Shown here: piece by piece, positions 10,624-19,046 of the stretch | Position numbering within the stretch: the first letter of the stretch is position 1 | How the letters are laid out: each line of letters begins with the position of its first letter | Assembly (NCBI GenBank): GCA_020621865.1 | Contig: JAHRYW010000001.1 | Span: 267,577 to 331,576 of the forward strand | Origin: Betaproteobacteria bacterium | GTDB taxonomy: Bacteria > Pseudomonadota > Gammaproteobacteria > Burkholderiales > Rhodocyclaceae | DNA length: 64,000 bases | Direction of reading: 5' to 3' | Notes under the pieces: model-generated | Seen by the model: only the letters and a program-made list of their open reading frames with translations | Databases searched by the model: none | What the model was told of the DNA's origin: nothing | Made by a program: the position numbers and the translations under genes

Positions 10624-10728
10624 AATTTTGCTGGCTGTCCGCCCGTGCCTTTGTCGCTCTCGCCTCGCCGTGCAATAGTACTGTCTTCGGCTCGGCTTCG
10701 CGGCACGAACGAACAGCCAGCAAAATTT
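10623..10728. repeat. Inverted-repeat element abutting tRNA-Sec
   Basis: A perfect 16-bp inverted repeat, AAATTTTGCTGGCTGT (10623-10638) and its complement (10713-10728), with a second nested pair CGTGCC (10644-10649)/GGCACG (10702-10707). No coding capacity. The interior shares CTTTGTCGCTC and GCTTCG-type segments with the element at 12406-12644, suggesting a family of small non-autonomous elements. It could also act as the tRNA-Sec terminator. Confidence 0.7.
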
Positions 10729-10742
10729 TCCCGATAACCCCC

Positions 10743-11177
10743 ATGGCCCACACCCCCTTCACCGGCAGCATCCCCGACGACCGCCTCTATTGCCCCGCCC
10801 ACGACATGTGGGTGCAGGAAATCGGCAACGGCGAGTTCCGGGTCGGGGCGACGAGCTTCGGCATCTTTCTGGCTGGCGAGATCATTGCCTTCACAGCCAA
10901 GCCGAAAGGCGCCAGTGGCGAGCGCGGGCGCGGGCTGGGCACCGTCGAGTGTCGCAAGACCGTGCTCGCCGTCCATGCGCCGCTCGCCTTCGTGTTGCTC
11001 GAAGGCAACGAGGCCGCCGAGGAGCGGCCGCGGCTGATCAACACCGACCCCTACGGCGCCGGCTGGATGGCCCGGGTGCAAGCCAGCGACTGGATGAACG
11101 ATCGGGCGGCGCTGATCGATGCTGCCGCCTATCGCCAGCACGTGCTGAGAATCGAACCGGAGGCCAGCTTTGTCTGA
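10743..11177 (+). CDS. GcvH-like lipoyl-domain protein
   Basis: A 144-residue protein with the lipoyl-domain fold of the glycine cleavage H protein. The segment TVECRKTVLAVHAPLAFVLL aligns with the H-protein VESVKA lipoylation hairpin, with Lys as the candidate lipoylation site. ERPRLINTDPYGAGWMARV matches the H-protein LINxDPYGxGW motif. No gcvP or gcvT is nearby, so it is probably not a glycine-cleavage component. Lipoate-binding GcvH-like proteins are known partners in sulfur oxidation (sHdr) systems. Here it is coupled to a DsrE-like gene and mobA, whose operon it seems to start. Confidence 0.8.
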   Translation: MAHTPFTGSIPDDRLYCPAHDMWVQEIGNGEFRVGATSFGIFLAGEIIAFTAKPKGASGERGRGLGTVECRKTVLAVHAPLAFVLLEGNEAAEERPRLINTDPYGAGWMARVQASDWMNDRAALIDAAAYRQHVLRIEPEASFV

Positions 11178-11544
11178 TCGTCTGGCCATCCTGATTTGGT
11201 CGGCGACGCCCGAGCGTCCCGAACTGTGCGTGACGCCCTTGGTCCACGCGCTGGCCGCGCGGGCGCTCGACGCCGAGGTCGAAATCCATTTCGCCGGGCC
11301 GGCCGTCCGCTGGCTGGTCGAGGGCGTCGCCGACGGGCTCTACGCGACGGCGAGCCGTGAAAAATCGATCGGCAACTACCTGCATGAACTGCTGGCCGAA
11401 GATGTCCGCCTGCTGGCCTGCGGCATGGCGCGCGCGGCCTGGGTGGCCGATAGCGAGCGCCTGTTGCCCGTAGCCGGAGCGGCAGGCGCCACCGCCTTTG
11501 TCGCCCGCACACTCGACCCGGCGTGGCGGACGCTGGTCTTCTGA
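11170..11544 (+). CDS. DsrE/DsrF-like small protein
   Basis: A 124-residue alpha/beta protein of DsrE type. The N-terminus (RLAILIWSATPERP) and the segment DVRLLACGMAR fit the DsrE fold, with Cys in the position used for persulfide handling. The start is TTG at 11170, overlapping the preceding stop, with GGAGG 7 nt upstream. The stop overlaps the mobA ATG (TGATG). Its place beside a lipoyl protein, and close to tRNA-Sec, suggests chalcogen (sulfur or selenium) transfer; that is inference. Confidence 0.7.
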   Translation: MSDRLAILIWSATPERPELCVTPLVHALAARALDAEVEIHFAGPAVRWLVEGVADGLYATASREKSIGNYLHELLAEDVRLLACGMARAAWVADSERLLPVAGAAGATAFVARTLDPAWRTLVF

Positions 11545-12137
11545 TGGCGCACGAAGCCATTACCGGCGTCATCCTTGCTGGCGGCCTGGGCCGGCGCATG
11601 GGCGGCGTGGACAAAGGCCTGCAGTTGCTGGCCGGCCGGCCGCTGGTGCGCCATGTCGTCGACCGGCTGGCGCCGCAGGTCGACGCAGTGCTGATCAATG
11701 CCAACCGCAGCCAGGCCGAGTATGGCGCCCTCGGCTACCCGGTCCTCGCCGATGAGATTCCCGATTTCGCCGGGCCGCTGGCCGGGCTGCATGCGGCCCT
11801 GAGCGCCGCCCGCACCCCGCTGGTCCTGACGGTTCCCTGCGATTCGCCCTATCTGCCGCCGGATCTTGTGGTCCGCCTGTATGCCGGTCTCGTCGCTGCA
11901 GGTGCCGATCTGGCCATCGTTCGCGCCGACGGTCGGCTGCATCCGGTCTTCTGCCTGGCCCGGATGCATCTGCGGGGGCCGCTTGCCGCCTACCTGGAAC
12001 AGGGGGGGCGGCGTGTTGCCGGCTGGTGCAGCGAGATGGGGGCCTGCGAGGTCGATTTCGACGACCAGCCGCTGGCCTTCCGCAATTTCAACACCCTTGA
12101 TGACTTATCAATAAACGCCGACGGAACAAACGCTTAA
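11544..12137 (+). CDS. mobA: Molybdenum cofactor guanylyltransferase
   Basis: Adds GMP to Mo-molybdopterin to form the MGD cofactor of DMSO-reductase-family enzymes, including the formate dehydrogenase encoded upstream. It is 197 residues. The nucleotide-binding motif GVILAGGLGRRMGGVDKGL is near the N-terminus, with VLADEIPDFAGPLAGL and VPCDSPYLP following, all typical of MobA. The ATG overlaps the previous stop codon. No mobB is visible. Confidence 0.93.
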   Translation: MAHEAITGVILAGGLGRRMGGVDKGLQLLAGRPLVRHVVDRLAPQVDAVLINANRSQAEYGALGYPVLADEIPDFAGPLAGLHAALSAARTPLVLTVPCDSPYLPPDLVVRLYAGLVAAGADLAIVRADGRLHPVFCLARMHLRGPLAAYLEQGGRRVAGWCSEMGACEVDFDDQPLAFRNFNTLDDLSINADGTNA

Positions 12138-12223
12138 CCTGTGGAAAACCCGTATTGCGCAAGGCTGGAATTGGCCTAGACTGCGCGCGCAGGAATCAAC
12201 AAACACATAAAAGGTTAACAGCA

Positions 12224-12406
12224 ATGAACGTCAAGGTGCATTTCCGCATCACCCAGGATCGGGCCGGCTTGCCGCTCGATTTCGCTGCCGCCCGCCGCTT
12301 TGTTCTCGGCGAGAACCAGTCCGTCGAGGATCTGGCGCGCACGCAACTGGCGGCCGATTATCAGGTTCCGGCTGCCGCTATCGAGATCTGTCGTGTCGAG
12401 CAGTAA
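12224..12406 (+). CDS. Small conserved-looking hypothetical protein
   Basis: A 60-residue soluble protein of unknown function. The ATG at 12224 has AAGG 10 nt upstream. A plausible sigma70 promoter is TTGCGC-16 nt-TAGACT at about 12154-12181. The composition matches neighbouring genes, which supports it as real. Its stop codon is the outer edge of the inverted-repeat element that follows, so the element inserted exactly at the gene end. Confidence 0.6.
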   Translation: MNVKVHFRITQDRAGLPLDFAAARRFVLGENQSVEDLARTQLAADYQVPAAAIEICRVEQ

Positions 12407-12644
12407 TCCTTAAAACCTCAGTTGACCGCTTACCCAGCCTCGATCAGCCGCATGGATTCTTACGGTGGCGCCTTCGAGATGATTCACCCGTTGGGTGGTA
12501 GCGCTACGCGGCTGCTGGCACGTCTGGTCGGGCGTCCGGCTTTGTCGCTCCTCCTTGCAGGCGCGAGCCTGCAGCGTCGTCGCTTCGTGCCGGTCATCCC
12601 GCCCAAACGCGCCATCAGCCGCGCCCAACTGAGGTTTCAAGGAT
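12406..12644. mobile_element. MITE-like element with 19-bp terminal inverted repeats
   Basis: ATCCTTAAAACCTCAGTTG (12406-12424) and its complement with one mismatch (12626-12644) bound 239 bp without a convincing gene. The interior includes the palindromic GCAGGCGCGAGCCTGC and the CTTTGTCGCTC segment shared with the element after tRNA-Sec. The size and terminal repeats fit a non-autonomous transposable element. No target-site duplication could be confirmed. Confidence 0.75.
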
Positions 12645-12782
12645 AATCCGGGGCGCCAACAAACTCCCCGGCGTCGTCTCCCGACCGGGGCCATTCCACT
12701 TTTTGTTGGCGCCTCCGGGTGTGCTTGGGCCGCCATCGGCTAAACTCGTCTTTCTGCCTTTTCCGCCGCTCAAAGACCTGTC

Positions 12783-13154
12783 ATGCCGCCGTCGCCAAAA
12801 ACCCAGAACAAACGGGATTTCCCGGGTCGTCGCTGGCTGAGCATCGCCTTGCGCTCGCTGCATCTGGTCGGTGTCGTGCTGGTCGGTGCCGCCTTGCTCG
12901 GCGGTGGCGAGCGGACCGCTCCCGGTCTGCTGATGTTGCTGACCGGCGTCGGCCTCTACGGCATCGAGCTGTGGTGCAATCCCAAGCATCTGGGCGAACT
13001 GGCCGGCGTCTTCATTCCCGTCAAACTGCTGTTGGTCGTCGCCATGCTGCTGGTGCCGGGCGCCGCCGCCCTGCTGTTCTGGGGCCTGCTCATTGCCTCG
13101 TCGGCCGTGTCGCACGCGCCGGGCAATGTCCGGCACATCCGCATCTTCAACTAG
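12783..13154 (+). CDS. Small integral membrane protein
   Basis: A 123-residue protein with a basic N-terminus and about four transmembrane segments (LHLVGVVLVGAALL, LLMLLTGVGLYGI, VKLLLVVAMLLV, LLFWGLLIASSAV). No catalytic motif. It may be a small inner-membrane protein of unknown function. It converges on the DUF364 gene with a 4-nt overlap. Confidence 0.75.
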   Translation: MPPSPKTQNKRDFPGRRWLSIALRSLHLVGVVLVGAALLGGGERTAPGLLMLLTGVGLYGIELWCNPKHLGELAGVFIPVKLLLVVAMLLVPGAAALLFWGLLIASSAVSHAPGNVRHIRIFN

Positions 13155-13984
13155 ATTTTTGCCAGCAGCGCTTCAAAGCCGGGATAGTTGTCGGCGTTCA
13201 GCGCGTACTTGCTGGCGCTGTTGCTGCGCGATTCGCCGCTCAACAGGGCGGCAATGAACATTTCCCGGTCGTCGATCCAGCTGCCACCGAGGAAGGTCAC
13301 GCCGCGCGCGAACAATCCATCGGGCAGGCAGCCGGCGCTCGGCCCGATCATCGCGAACCAGCGGGCGTCCTGGCAGTTGGCCAGCATGCGGTCGAGGGTG
13401 TCATTGAGGAGCAGGGTGCTGGTCGAGATCACCTTGGTGCACCCGGCCAGTTCGCCGGCATCGAGGGTGACGCGATAGCCTTCGCGTTCGCCGGCCAGTT
13501 CCGGCCGCAACTCGACCACGGTCAATTGTGCGCCCGATTCCAGAATGCGCCCGAGCAGCGGCATGAACAGCCCGATCATGCCGATCCGTTCGCCGGCCGC
13601 CGGTTGCAGTTGGCCGATCGAGTCGGCGCTGTTGTCCGGGCGGAATCCGGCGCGGTCGTAGAAGCAGCGGGTCAGCGCATTGGCTGCGGCGAAGCCGATG
13701 GTTTTCTGGATGCCGCTGCCCTGGGCGTAGTGCCGGGCGATTTCCAGCGCATCGGCGCCGGCTAGTCCGCCGGTTTTGGCTTCGCCGCGCAGGCGTTCCA
13801 GCGTGTCGTCGAGCAGCACGTAGGTCAGGCCCAGCGAACCGTCTTCGAGTTCCAGCGCACAGAATTCGCCCTTGCCTTGGCTGTCCGGCCTGGCCGGCGG
13901 CAGGTGCAGGGCGCGGATGCAAGGCAGCGACGCGCGTTCGGCGAAGCGTTCAAGCTGGGCAATATAGGCGCTGGCAAAGCTCAT
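13151..13984 (-). CDS. DUF364/DUF4213-type Rossmann-like protein
   Basis: A 277-residue cytoplasmic protein. The C-terminal half (IGMIGLFMPLLGRI, CTKVISTSTLLLNDTLDRML, MIGPSAGCLPDGLFARGVTFLGGSW) matches the DUF364 putative heavy-metal-chelating Rossmann-like domain, with an N-terminal DUF4213-like part. It is the last gene of the AOR operon, 49 nt after the VWA gene. Related domains are found near metal-cofactor genes, so a role in supplying or sensing the W/Mo cofactor is plausible but unproven. Confidence 0.75.
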   Translation of the reverse strand: MSFASAYIAQLERFAERASLPCIRALHLPPARPDSQGKGEFCALELEDGSLGLTYVLLDDTLERLRGEAKTGGLAGADALEIARHYAQGSGIQKTIGFAAANALTRCFYDRAGFRPDNSADSIGQLQPAAGERIGMIGLFMPLLGRILESGAQLTVVELRPELAGEREGYRVTLDAGELAGCTKVISTSTLLLNDTLDRMLANCQDARWFAMIGPSAGCLPDGLFARGVTFLGGSWIDDREMFIAALLSGESRSNSASKYALNADNYPGFEALLAKI

Positions 13985-14033
13985 GCGGGAAAACTCCTCA
14001 AAATCAGAATGAATCGGGCGATTGTCGGGCGGC

Positions 14034-15614
14034 TCACGACTTGTCCCGCTCCGGCACATATTCGCCCCGGTGCAGCCCGGCCCGGACGGCGACCGTCGCC
14101 GTTTCGCCGGAAACCGTGCCCTGCTTGTTCTCCTGCGAGCGCAGGGCGCCGGGGAAGTACAGGGCGGTGATGCTCTGCGACTGCATCGGCGATTCGACCT
14201 GGGAATTGCCGAAGCGGCGCCAGTCGCGCACCCAGTAAATGTCGTCGGAAACCTCCAGCAGGCCGATGGTTTCGCGGTCGCCGATCAGGATGCCCTGAAC
14301 GCGCAGGCCGCATTCAGCCTTGACCTTGTCGAGGCGGTCAGCAAGTTCCGGTGTGGCGCCGAATTCGCCGTCGGAGGCGACCAGCAGGTCGGCCAGTTGC
14401 CAGCGCTCGTCTTCGAGCTTGGCGATGGCCTTGTCGAGCGGGCCGCAGATGTCGGTGCCGCCGCGGAAAGCCTGGCCGAGAAAGCGCATCAGGCGTTCGA
14501 TGCCGTCGGCGTCGACGCCCAGTTCCATCTCGACGACCTCGTCCGGTCCGCCGAAGGCGAAGACATGGCAGGGCCGCTTCTGGGCGTGGGCGGTGCGCAC
14601 CGCTTCGAGCACCGTCGCCTTGGCTACCGCCTCGGCGCCGCCCTGCATCGAGCCGGAGGTGTCGACGCAAACCATGATCGGCCCCATTTCCAGGCGCTTG
14701 TCCGGCTTCGGTTCGGGGTTGGGGCGCCAGACGACCGATTCGTGCAGGTGGATTTCCTGCATCCGGTCGTCGTCCTCGTAGCTGAGCAGCGTCCGTTCGG
14801 CCCGCCGGGCATGCCAGACCAGGCGCAGGCGGGGATGGCCTAGGAGCATGGCTTCGGCCGGCAACATCCGGGCGATGCGGTCGGAGCGCTTGATGCCCCG
14901 GGTCTCGCCGGGCAGGTCGGGAACGTGGACGGTACGCCCCTCGGGCTGCTGGGCGACGGCCTGCTCCATGACCGGGACGGTATGACGGCTCGCTTCGTCG
15001 AAGTCGTCGCTCTGCTGCGCCCGACCCAGGCCGCGGATCAGGCTGGCCAGTTCGGGCAGGCCTTCGAGCAGGCGGCGGATGCGCACCACGTCCTGCCAGC
15101 CCTCGCTGCGCAGCAGACCGCGGATCATGTCCCAGTGGGTATTCTTGCCGTCTTCTGGCAGCAGGCCGAAGACGTCGAGCAATTCGTCCATCTGGCCGCA
15201 ACGTTCGGCCCAGTCGGCGGCGAAGGCGTCGAGCGCCATTTGTGTCGCTGCCGCCTCGCTGGCGCCACGGTCGCGGTAATCGACGATGAAATCGAGGTGA
15301 AAGAGGATGCTCATCAGCACCGTGTCGACCAGGTCGGTCTGTTTGGCGCAGTAGCCGGCGAGGCCGAGTTTGTCCATGGTCGCCGCCAAGGCACTAGCCA
15401 GCTCGGGCGGCGGCCAGGTCCATGTGTCGGCCGGTGGCAGCTGCCCGGCGAGGAGTCCGCCGCGCAAGGCGACCAGCGCCTGCAATCGCGGTTCGAGTAC
15501 GCCCTGCGCATTGGTCATGCCGCCCAGCCAGAGGCTGCGTGACAGGCTGTCGAGGGCAGCCAGGCGTTGCTCCCTGGCTTCGAACAGCAGGGGGCAGACC
15601 GAATCAGCTTTCAC
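14034..15614 (-). CDS. ViaA-like VWA-domain protein
   Basis: A 526-residue protein with a helical N-terminal region and a C-terminal von Willebrand A domain whose MIDAS motif is CVDTSGSMQ, with a later RGGTD. The layout (a central LPELASLIRGLGRA and LLSYE before the VWA domain) is that of ViaA, the partner of RavA. The GTG at 15614 overlaps the stop of the RavA-like gene (GTGA), indicating coupling. Such pairs act as chaperones for metalloproteins. Here it lies in an aldehyde oxidoreductase operon, like CoxD/CoxE in CO dehydrogenase operons. Confidence 0.85.
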   Translation of the reverse strand: MKADSVCPLLFEAREQRLAALDSLSRSLWLGGMTNAQGVLEPRLQALVALRGGLLAGQLPPADTWTWPPPELASALAATMDKLGLAGYCAKQTDLVDTVLMSILFHLDFIVDYRDRGASEAAATQMALDAFAADWAERCGQMDELLDVFGLLPEDGKNTHWDMIRGLLRSEGWQDVVRIRRLLEGLPELASLIRGLGRAQQSDDFDEASRHTVPVMEQAVAQQPEGRTVHVPDLPGETRGIKRSDRIARMLPAEAMLLGHPRLRLVWHARRAERTLLSYEDDDRMQEIHLHESVVWRPNPEPKPDKRLEMGPIMVCVDTSGSMQGGAEAVAKATVLEAVRTAHAQKRPCHVFAFGGPDEVVEMELGVDADGIERLMRFLGQAFRGGTDICGPLDKAIAKLEDERWQLADLLVASDGEFGATPELADRLDKVKAECGLRVQGILIGDRETIGLLEVSDDIYWVRDWRRFGNSQVESPMQSQSITALYFPGALRSQENKQGTVSGETATVAVRAGLHRGEYVPERDKS

Positions 15615-17029
15615 GCTTCGCTTAGCGCGTCGTGTTCCACCGGCAGCGGTACATCGCCATTGTCCTCGGGCAGGCGCGGCAGATTCAGGAATCCCTCGCG
15701 CGCCTTGGCGGTGCGTTGGCGCAGGTTGGCCACTGCCTCGACGGTGGCGGCGAGGTTGGCCGAAACCTGGCGGGTCAGTTCGCCATCCAGCCACAGGCTG
15801 GCGGCGCAATAGGCATTCAAGCTATTGAACTGGCCTGCCAGTTCATCGGCGTAGGTGTCGATGCGGGCCAGCAGGTCGTCGATCTGTCCGGTCCGGGCGG
15901 TGATATGCAGCTCACCGTAGCGACGCTGACGGCTGTAGGTCATGCGCAGGGCGCTGGCGCCGCCCTTGGCATCGCCGATATCCTCGGCCAGTTCACCGGC
16001 GGAAAAACGCAGGCGGCCGGATTCGTCGTAGTCGAGGTCGTTGGCTTTGAGCTCGGCATCGAGCTGGGCTTCGAAGGCTTCGACGATACGGGTCAGGCGG
16101 GGGGGCGAGAATGCCGCCCGCACCCCGAGCCGGGCTTGCAGCCAATCGCTGACGGCCTTCTGGCGCGGGGCATCGGGAGCGGTGCACCAGGGCAGCAGCA
16201 GCAGATCCCAGAGCTGCACCGCTGGCCGTCCCTCGCTGGCTGCCGCCATGCGCAACAGGCGGACGATCTTGACCCAGCGTCGGTCGGACACATAGATCTG
16301 CTCGGCGGCGAACTGGTTTCGCAACTGGCCGAGAATGGCGGTGACTTCCGTGGGCAGCGTGACCTGACTGGCGGCATCGGTCAGCGTGGCGATATCGCCG
16401 GTGTCTAGACTGATCGCCTCAGCGGGCGGCGTCCACGCGGTATTGCCGTCCAGTTCGAGCAGGCTGTCGAAGGCGGCGGCGGACACGGGTTCCACTGGCA
16501 CGCGGACCAGGAAGCGGTCGAAGAAGGCTTCCGCCACTTCGTCTTCCGGTACCTCGTTGGTGGCGCCGATGGCGGTGATCAGCGGGCAGCGCTGGCGACC
16601 GGAGCCGTTGTCGAATTCCCGTTCGTTGAGCAGGGTGAGCAGGGCGTTGAGGATCGCGCTGTTGGCCTTGAAGACCTCATCGATGAAAGCGACCGAGGCG
16701 TCGGGCAGGAAGCCTGCCGTGTGGCGCTCGTAACGGTCTTCTTCCAGCGCCTTGATGGACAGCGGGCCGAACAGTTCTTCCGGTACCGAAAAGCGGGTCA
16801 GCAGGCGTTCGAAATAACGGGCGTTGCGAAAGACTGCGTGCAGGCGGCGGGCCAGTTCGCTCTTGGCAGTGCCCGGCGGGCCGATTAGCAGGCTGTGTTC
16901 GCCGGCCAGCGCGGCCAGCAGGCAAAGACGGACGATGCGTCGACGCTCAACCAAGCCTGCTTCGAGGGCCTCAAGCAGATTAGGCAGACGGTCACGAAGT
17001 TGCGTCATGGGGAGAGTAGATTGATCCAT
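15611..17029 (-). CDS. RavA-like MoxR-family AAA+ ATPase
   Basis: A 472-residue AAA+ ATPase. Walker A is GPPGTAKSELARRL and Walker B VAFIDEVFKAN. The surrounding segments ARYFERLLTRFSVPEELFGPLSIKAL, RYERHTAGFLP and YVSDRRWVKIVRLL are characteristic of RavA. It presumably works with the downstream ViaA-like VWA protein to remodel or load a client metalloenzyme. In E. coli RavA-ViaA interacts with Fe-S respiratory enzymes; here the operon context points to the AOR. Confidence 0.88.
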   Translation of the reverse strand: MDQSTLPMTQLRDRLPNLLEALEAGLVERRRIVRLCLLAALAGEHSLLIGPPGTAKSELARRLHAVFRNARYFERLLTRFSVPEELFGPLSIKALEEDRYERHTAGFLPDASVAFIDEVFKANSAILNALLTLLNEREFDNGSGRQRCPLITAIGATNEVPEDEVAEAFFDRFLVRVPVEPVSAAAFDSLLELDGNTAWTPPAEAISLDTGDIATLTDAASQVTLPTEVTAILGQLRNQFAAEQIYVSDRRWVKIVRLLRMAAASEGRPAVQLWDLLLLPWCTAPDAPRQKAVSDWLQARLGVRAAFSPPRLTRIVEAFEAQLDAELKANDLDYDESGRLRFSAGELAEDIGDAKGGASALRMTYSRQRRYGELHITARTGQIDDLLARIDTYADELAGQFNSLNAYCAASLWLDGELTRQVSANLAATVEAVANLRQRTAKAREGFLNLPRLPEDNGDVPLPVEHDALSEA

Positions 17030-17092
17030 CTCGGCATCCTAGCAGCCGGTCAAAATGGGGGCTTTGATCGACCCCAAAAACCTATCGGGACG

Positions 17093-17353
17093 TCAGCCGC
17101 CGCCCCGTTGCGTTGCTCTGTCCACCCGCTCGATCAGCGCTTCGACGGCCTCCTGAGCACCGTCCAGAACGGTGATGCCGACCAGCAGGCTGGGCAACTG
17201 AAGGCTGCCGATTCGCCAGGACGGCGCCACCTGATAATCGAAACGCACACGCGCAGTGCCGTGGGAGACGATAAGCGCGTTCGGCGCAGTTTCCAGCGCC
17301 GCCGGAAAAGCGGCCGTCAGGCTGCCGGCGAACTCTTCCGGGGTGGACGTCAT
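17093..17353 (-). CDS. Small hypothetical protein in AOR operon
   Basis: An 86-residue soluble protein from the ATG at 17353; an upstream in-frame TTG at 17389 would add 12 residues. No motif recognised. It lies between the MoaD-like gene and the RavA-like gene in the same direction, so it probably belongs to the same transcript and may be a maturation factor. Confidence 0.6.
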   Translation of the reverse strand: MTSTPEEFAGSLTAAFPAALETAPNALIVSHGTARVRFDYQVAPSWRIGSLQLPSLLVGITVLDGAQEAVEALIERVDRATQRGGG

Positions 17354-17398
17354 CGTCCGCTGGCGCTGATCGCTCCACGGAAAGGCCAAGGAGAGCCC

Positions 17399-17650
17399 TC
17401 AGCCGCCGGCGATCGGCGGCCAGACGGCGAGGACTTCACCGTCCTTCAGCGGCCGGACGTTGCGGTCTTCCGGGGCGATGAAGGTGCCGTCTACCAGGAC
17501 CAGGTGGGTCAGCTTCGGGGGCAACCCGAAGGGGGCGAGCGCCCCCTCCACGGTGCATCCCTCCGGCAAGTCGACGTCCACCTTGTTACCGACGGCATGA
17601 CCCGGCAGGTAATCGGTCAGGGTGGCGTAGAGCTTGATGGTGATGCGCAT
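17399..17650 (-). CDS. aorD: MoaD/ThiS-like sulfur carrier of AOR operon
   Basis: An 83-residue beta-grasp protein ending in a diglycine (PPIAGG), the signature of MoaD/ThiS carriers that are thiocarboxylated for molybdopterin or related synthesis. The ATG at 17650 has GGAGA upstream, 13 nt after the FAD subunit. MoaD-like genes are commonly found with tungsten AOR genes, where the carrier is thought to help make the tungstopterin. The symbol follows the aorABCDE naming of the Aromatoleum operon from memory. Confidence 0.82.
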   Translation of the reverse strand: MRITIKLYATLTDYLPGHAVGNKVDVDLPEGCTVEGALAPFGLPPKLTHLVLVDGTFIAPEDRNVRPLKDGEVLAVWPPIAGG

Positions 17651-17663
17651 TGCTTTCTCCAGA

Positions 17664-18926
17664 TCAGGCGAGATGCGCACTGGCGCTTTGCTGGCAGCCC
17701 AGGTAGGCCTCCGGGAAGCGGGTCGGGTTTTCCATCAGGAAATCCTTCCAGCGACCGAGTGGCGTACGGGTCTGGATCAGGCCGCGCAGCACGCCGACGT
17801 GCTGGGTCATGCCGACCGAGGTGGCACCGATCAGCACATCGTCCTTGAACTGCAGGCTGACGTAGCGCGAGCGCTCGGTATCCACGTGTTCGACGTTGTC
17901 GCCACCTTCCATGCCCCACCATTGACCAAAGGAGGTCGAGATCAGGCCGAGGGTAGCCAGCACGTTGACCGGCAGGACGCCCGGCAACAAGGCGTCGCCG
18001 CCCGCCATGTTGACGGCGGCGACCCGCGCCTGATCGGCGGCGTTCGGCTGGATGGCGGAGACCAGCGGTTCGCCGGTGAAGAAGTCGCAGCCTTCGGCAA
18101 CGTCGCCGGCGGCATAGACGCCCTCGACCGAGGTTCGCATGCCGTTATCGACGCGGATGCCGCGGCCCATGGTGATCGGGGTGCCGGCCAGGAAATCGAG
18201 GTTGGGCGCGACGCCGGCGGCGACGATGACGACGTCGCAGGGCAGGACTTCGCCGGTGGACAGGGTCACCTTCAGCGGCGCGTCGGCATCGCCGTCGTCA
18301 ATACTCTTGACGCCGGCCGAGGTACGGACGCGGATACCCTTTTCCTCGACCCATTTCTTGATCATGCCGCCGGCCTTTTCGGTCATCATGCGCGGCACCA
18401 TGCGGTCACCCATTTCGACGATGGTCAGGTCGACGCCGCGGGCGGCCAGCGCTTCCATGATGATGCAGCCGATGAAACCAGCGCCGAGCTGCAGCACACG
18501 GCTGCCGGGCTTGGTCAGCTCGGCGATGGCGCGGGCATCGGTCATCGTCCAGCAGTTCTGGACCTGCGGCCGGTCGAGGCCGGGAATCGGCGGGTTGACC
18601 GGGCGCGAGCCGGTGGCAATCAGCAGCTTGTCGTAGCTTTCGCTCGTGCCGTCGGCGTAGCGAACCACGCGGGCAGCAGTGTCGAGACCAACGGCGCGGC
18701 CATTGCGCTCGGTGATGCGCAGTTGGGCAAAATGATCGGCGGTCTTGCGCAGGTACATGCCCGGTTCCCCGATGTTGCCTTCGAGGAAGTAGGGGATGGC
18801 CATGCGCGAATAGGGAGGCAGGCCTTCGCTGCCGACCATGACGATTTCGCCGACCGGGTCATTGCGGCGCAGTGTTTCGGCGGCGACGACGCCCGCCGGC
18901 CCGTTGCCAAGAATGAGATATTTCAT
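17664..18926 (-). CDS. aorC: FAD-dependent NAD(P)H oxidoreductase subunit of AOR
   Basis: A 420-residue flavoprotein of the pyridine nucleotide-disulfide oxidoreductase family. The FAD motif is YLILGNGPAGVVAAETLRR at the N-terminus. The NAD-binding motif is RVLQLGAGFIGCIIMEAL near residue 150, and the second FAD motif is VYAAGDVAEG. The ATG at 18926 has GAGGA 11 nt upstream; longer upstream starts lack this. In the Aromatoleum-type AOR the FAD subunit lets the complex use NAD+ as electron acceptor. It follows the catalytic gene after a hairpin-containing gap. Confidence 0.87.
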   Translation of the reverse strand: MKYLILGNGPAGVVAAETLRRNDPVGEIVMVGSEGLPPYSRMAIPYFLEGNIGEPGMYLRKTADHFAQLRITERNGRAVGLDTAARVVRYADGTSESYDKLLIATGSRPVNPPIPGLDRPQVQNCWTMTDARAIAELTKPGSRVLQLGAGFIGCIIMEALAARGVDLTIVEMGDRMVPRMMTEKAGGMIKKWVEEKGIRVRTSAGVKSIDDGDADAPLKVTLSTGEVLPCDVVIVAAGVAPNLDFLAGTPITMGRGIRVDNGMRTSVEGVYAAGDVAEGCDFFTGEPLVSAIQPNAADQARVAAVNMAGGDALLPGVLPVNVLATLGLISTSFGQWWGMEGGDNVEHVDTERSRYVSLQFKDDVLIGATSVGMTQHVGVLRGLIQTRTPLGRWKDFLMENPTRFPEAYLGCQQSASAHLA

Positions 18927-18958
18927 CGAATAGTCCTCGCTGAACTCCAAGACGCAGA

Positions 18959-18978
18959 CGCCCGCCAATAGGCGGGCG
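18959..18978 (-). other. Intergenic hairpin between aorB and aorC
   Basis: A perfect 8-bp stem CGCCCGCC/GGCGGGCG with an AATA/TATT loop. There is no U-run on either side, so it looks like an mRNA-stability or partial-attenuation hairpin separating AorAB from AorC and the helpers. Confidence 0.5.
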
Positions 18979-19046
18979 CCGATTTCGCCTGTTCCGTTGA
19001 CACTTTCATTGCCGCAAAGTGCCTTCGGAGCAGGCGATCAGACCGA

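Noticed and set aside
12422-12646. Open frame inside the MITE-like element
   Set aside because: Bounded by the terminal repeats and too short for a transposase; composition reflects the palindromes.
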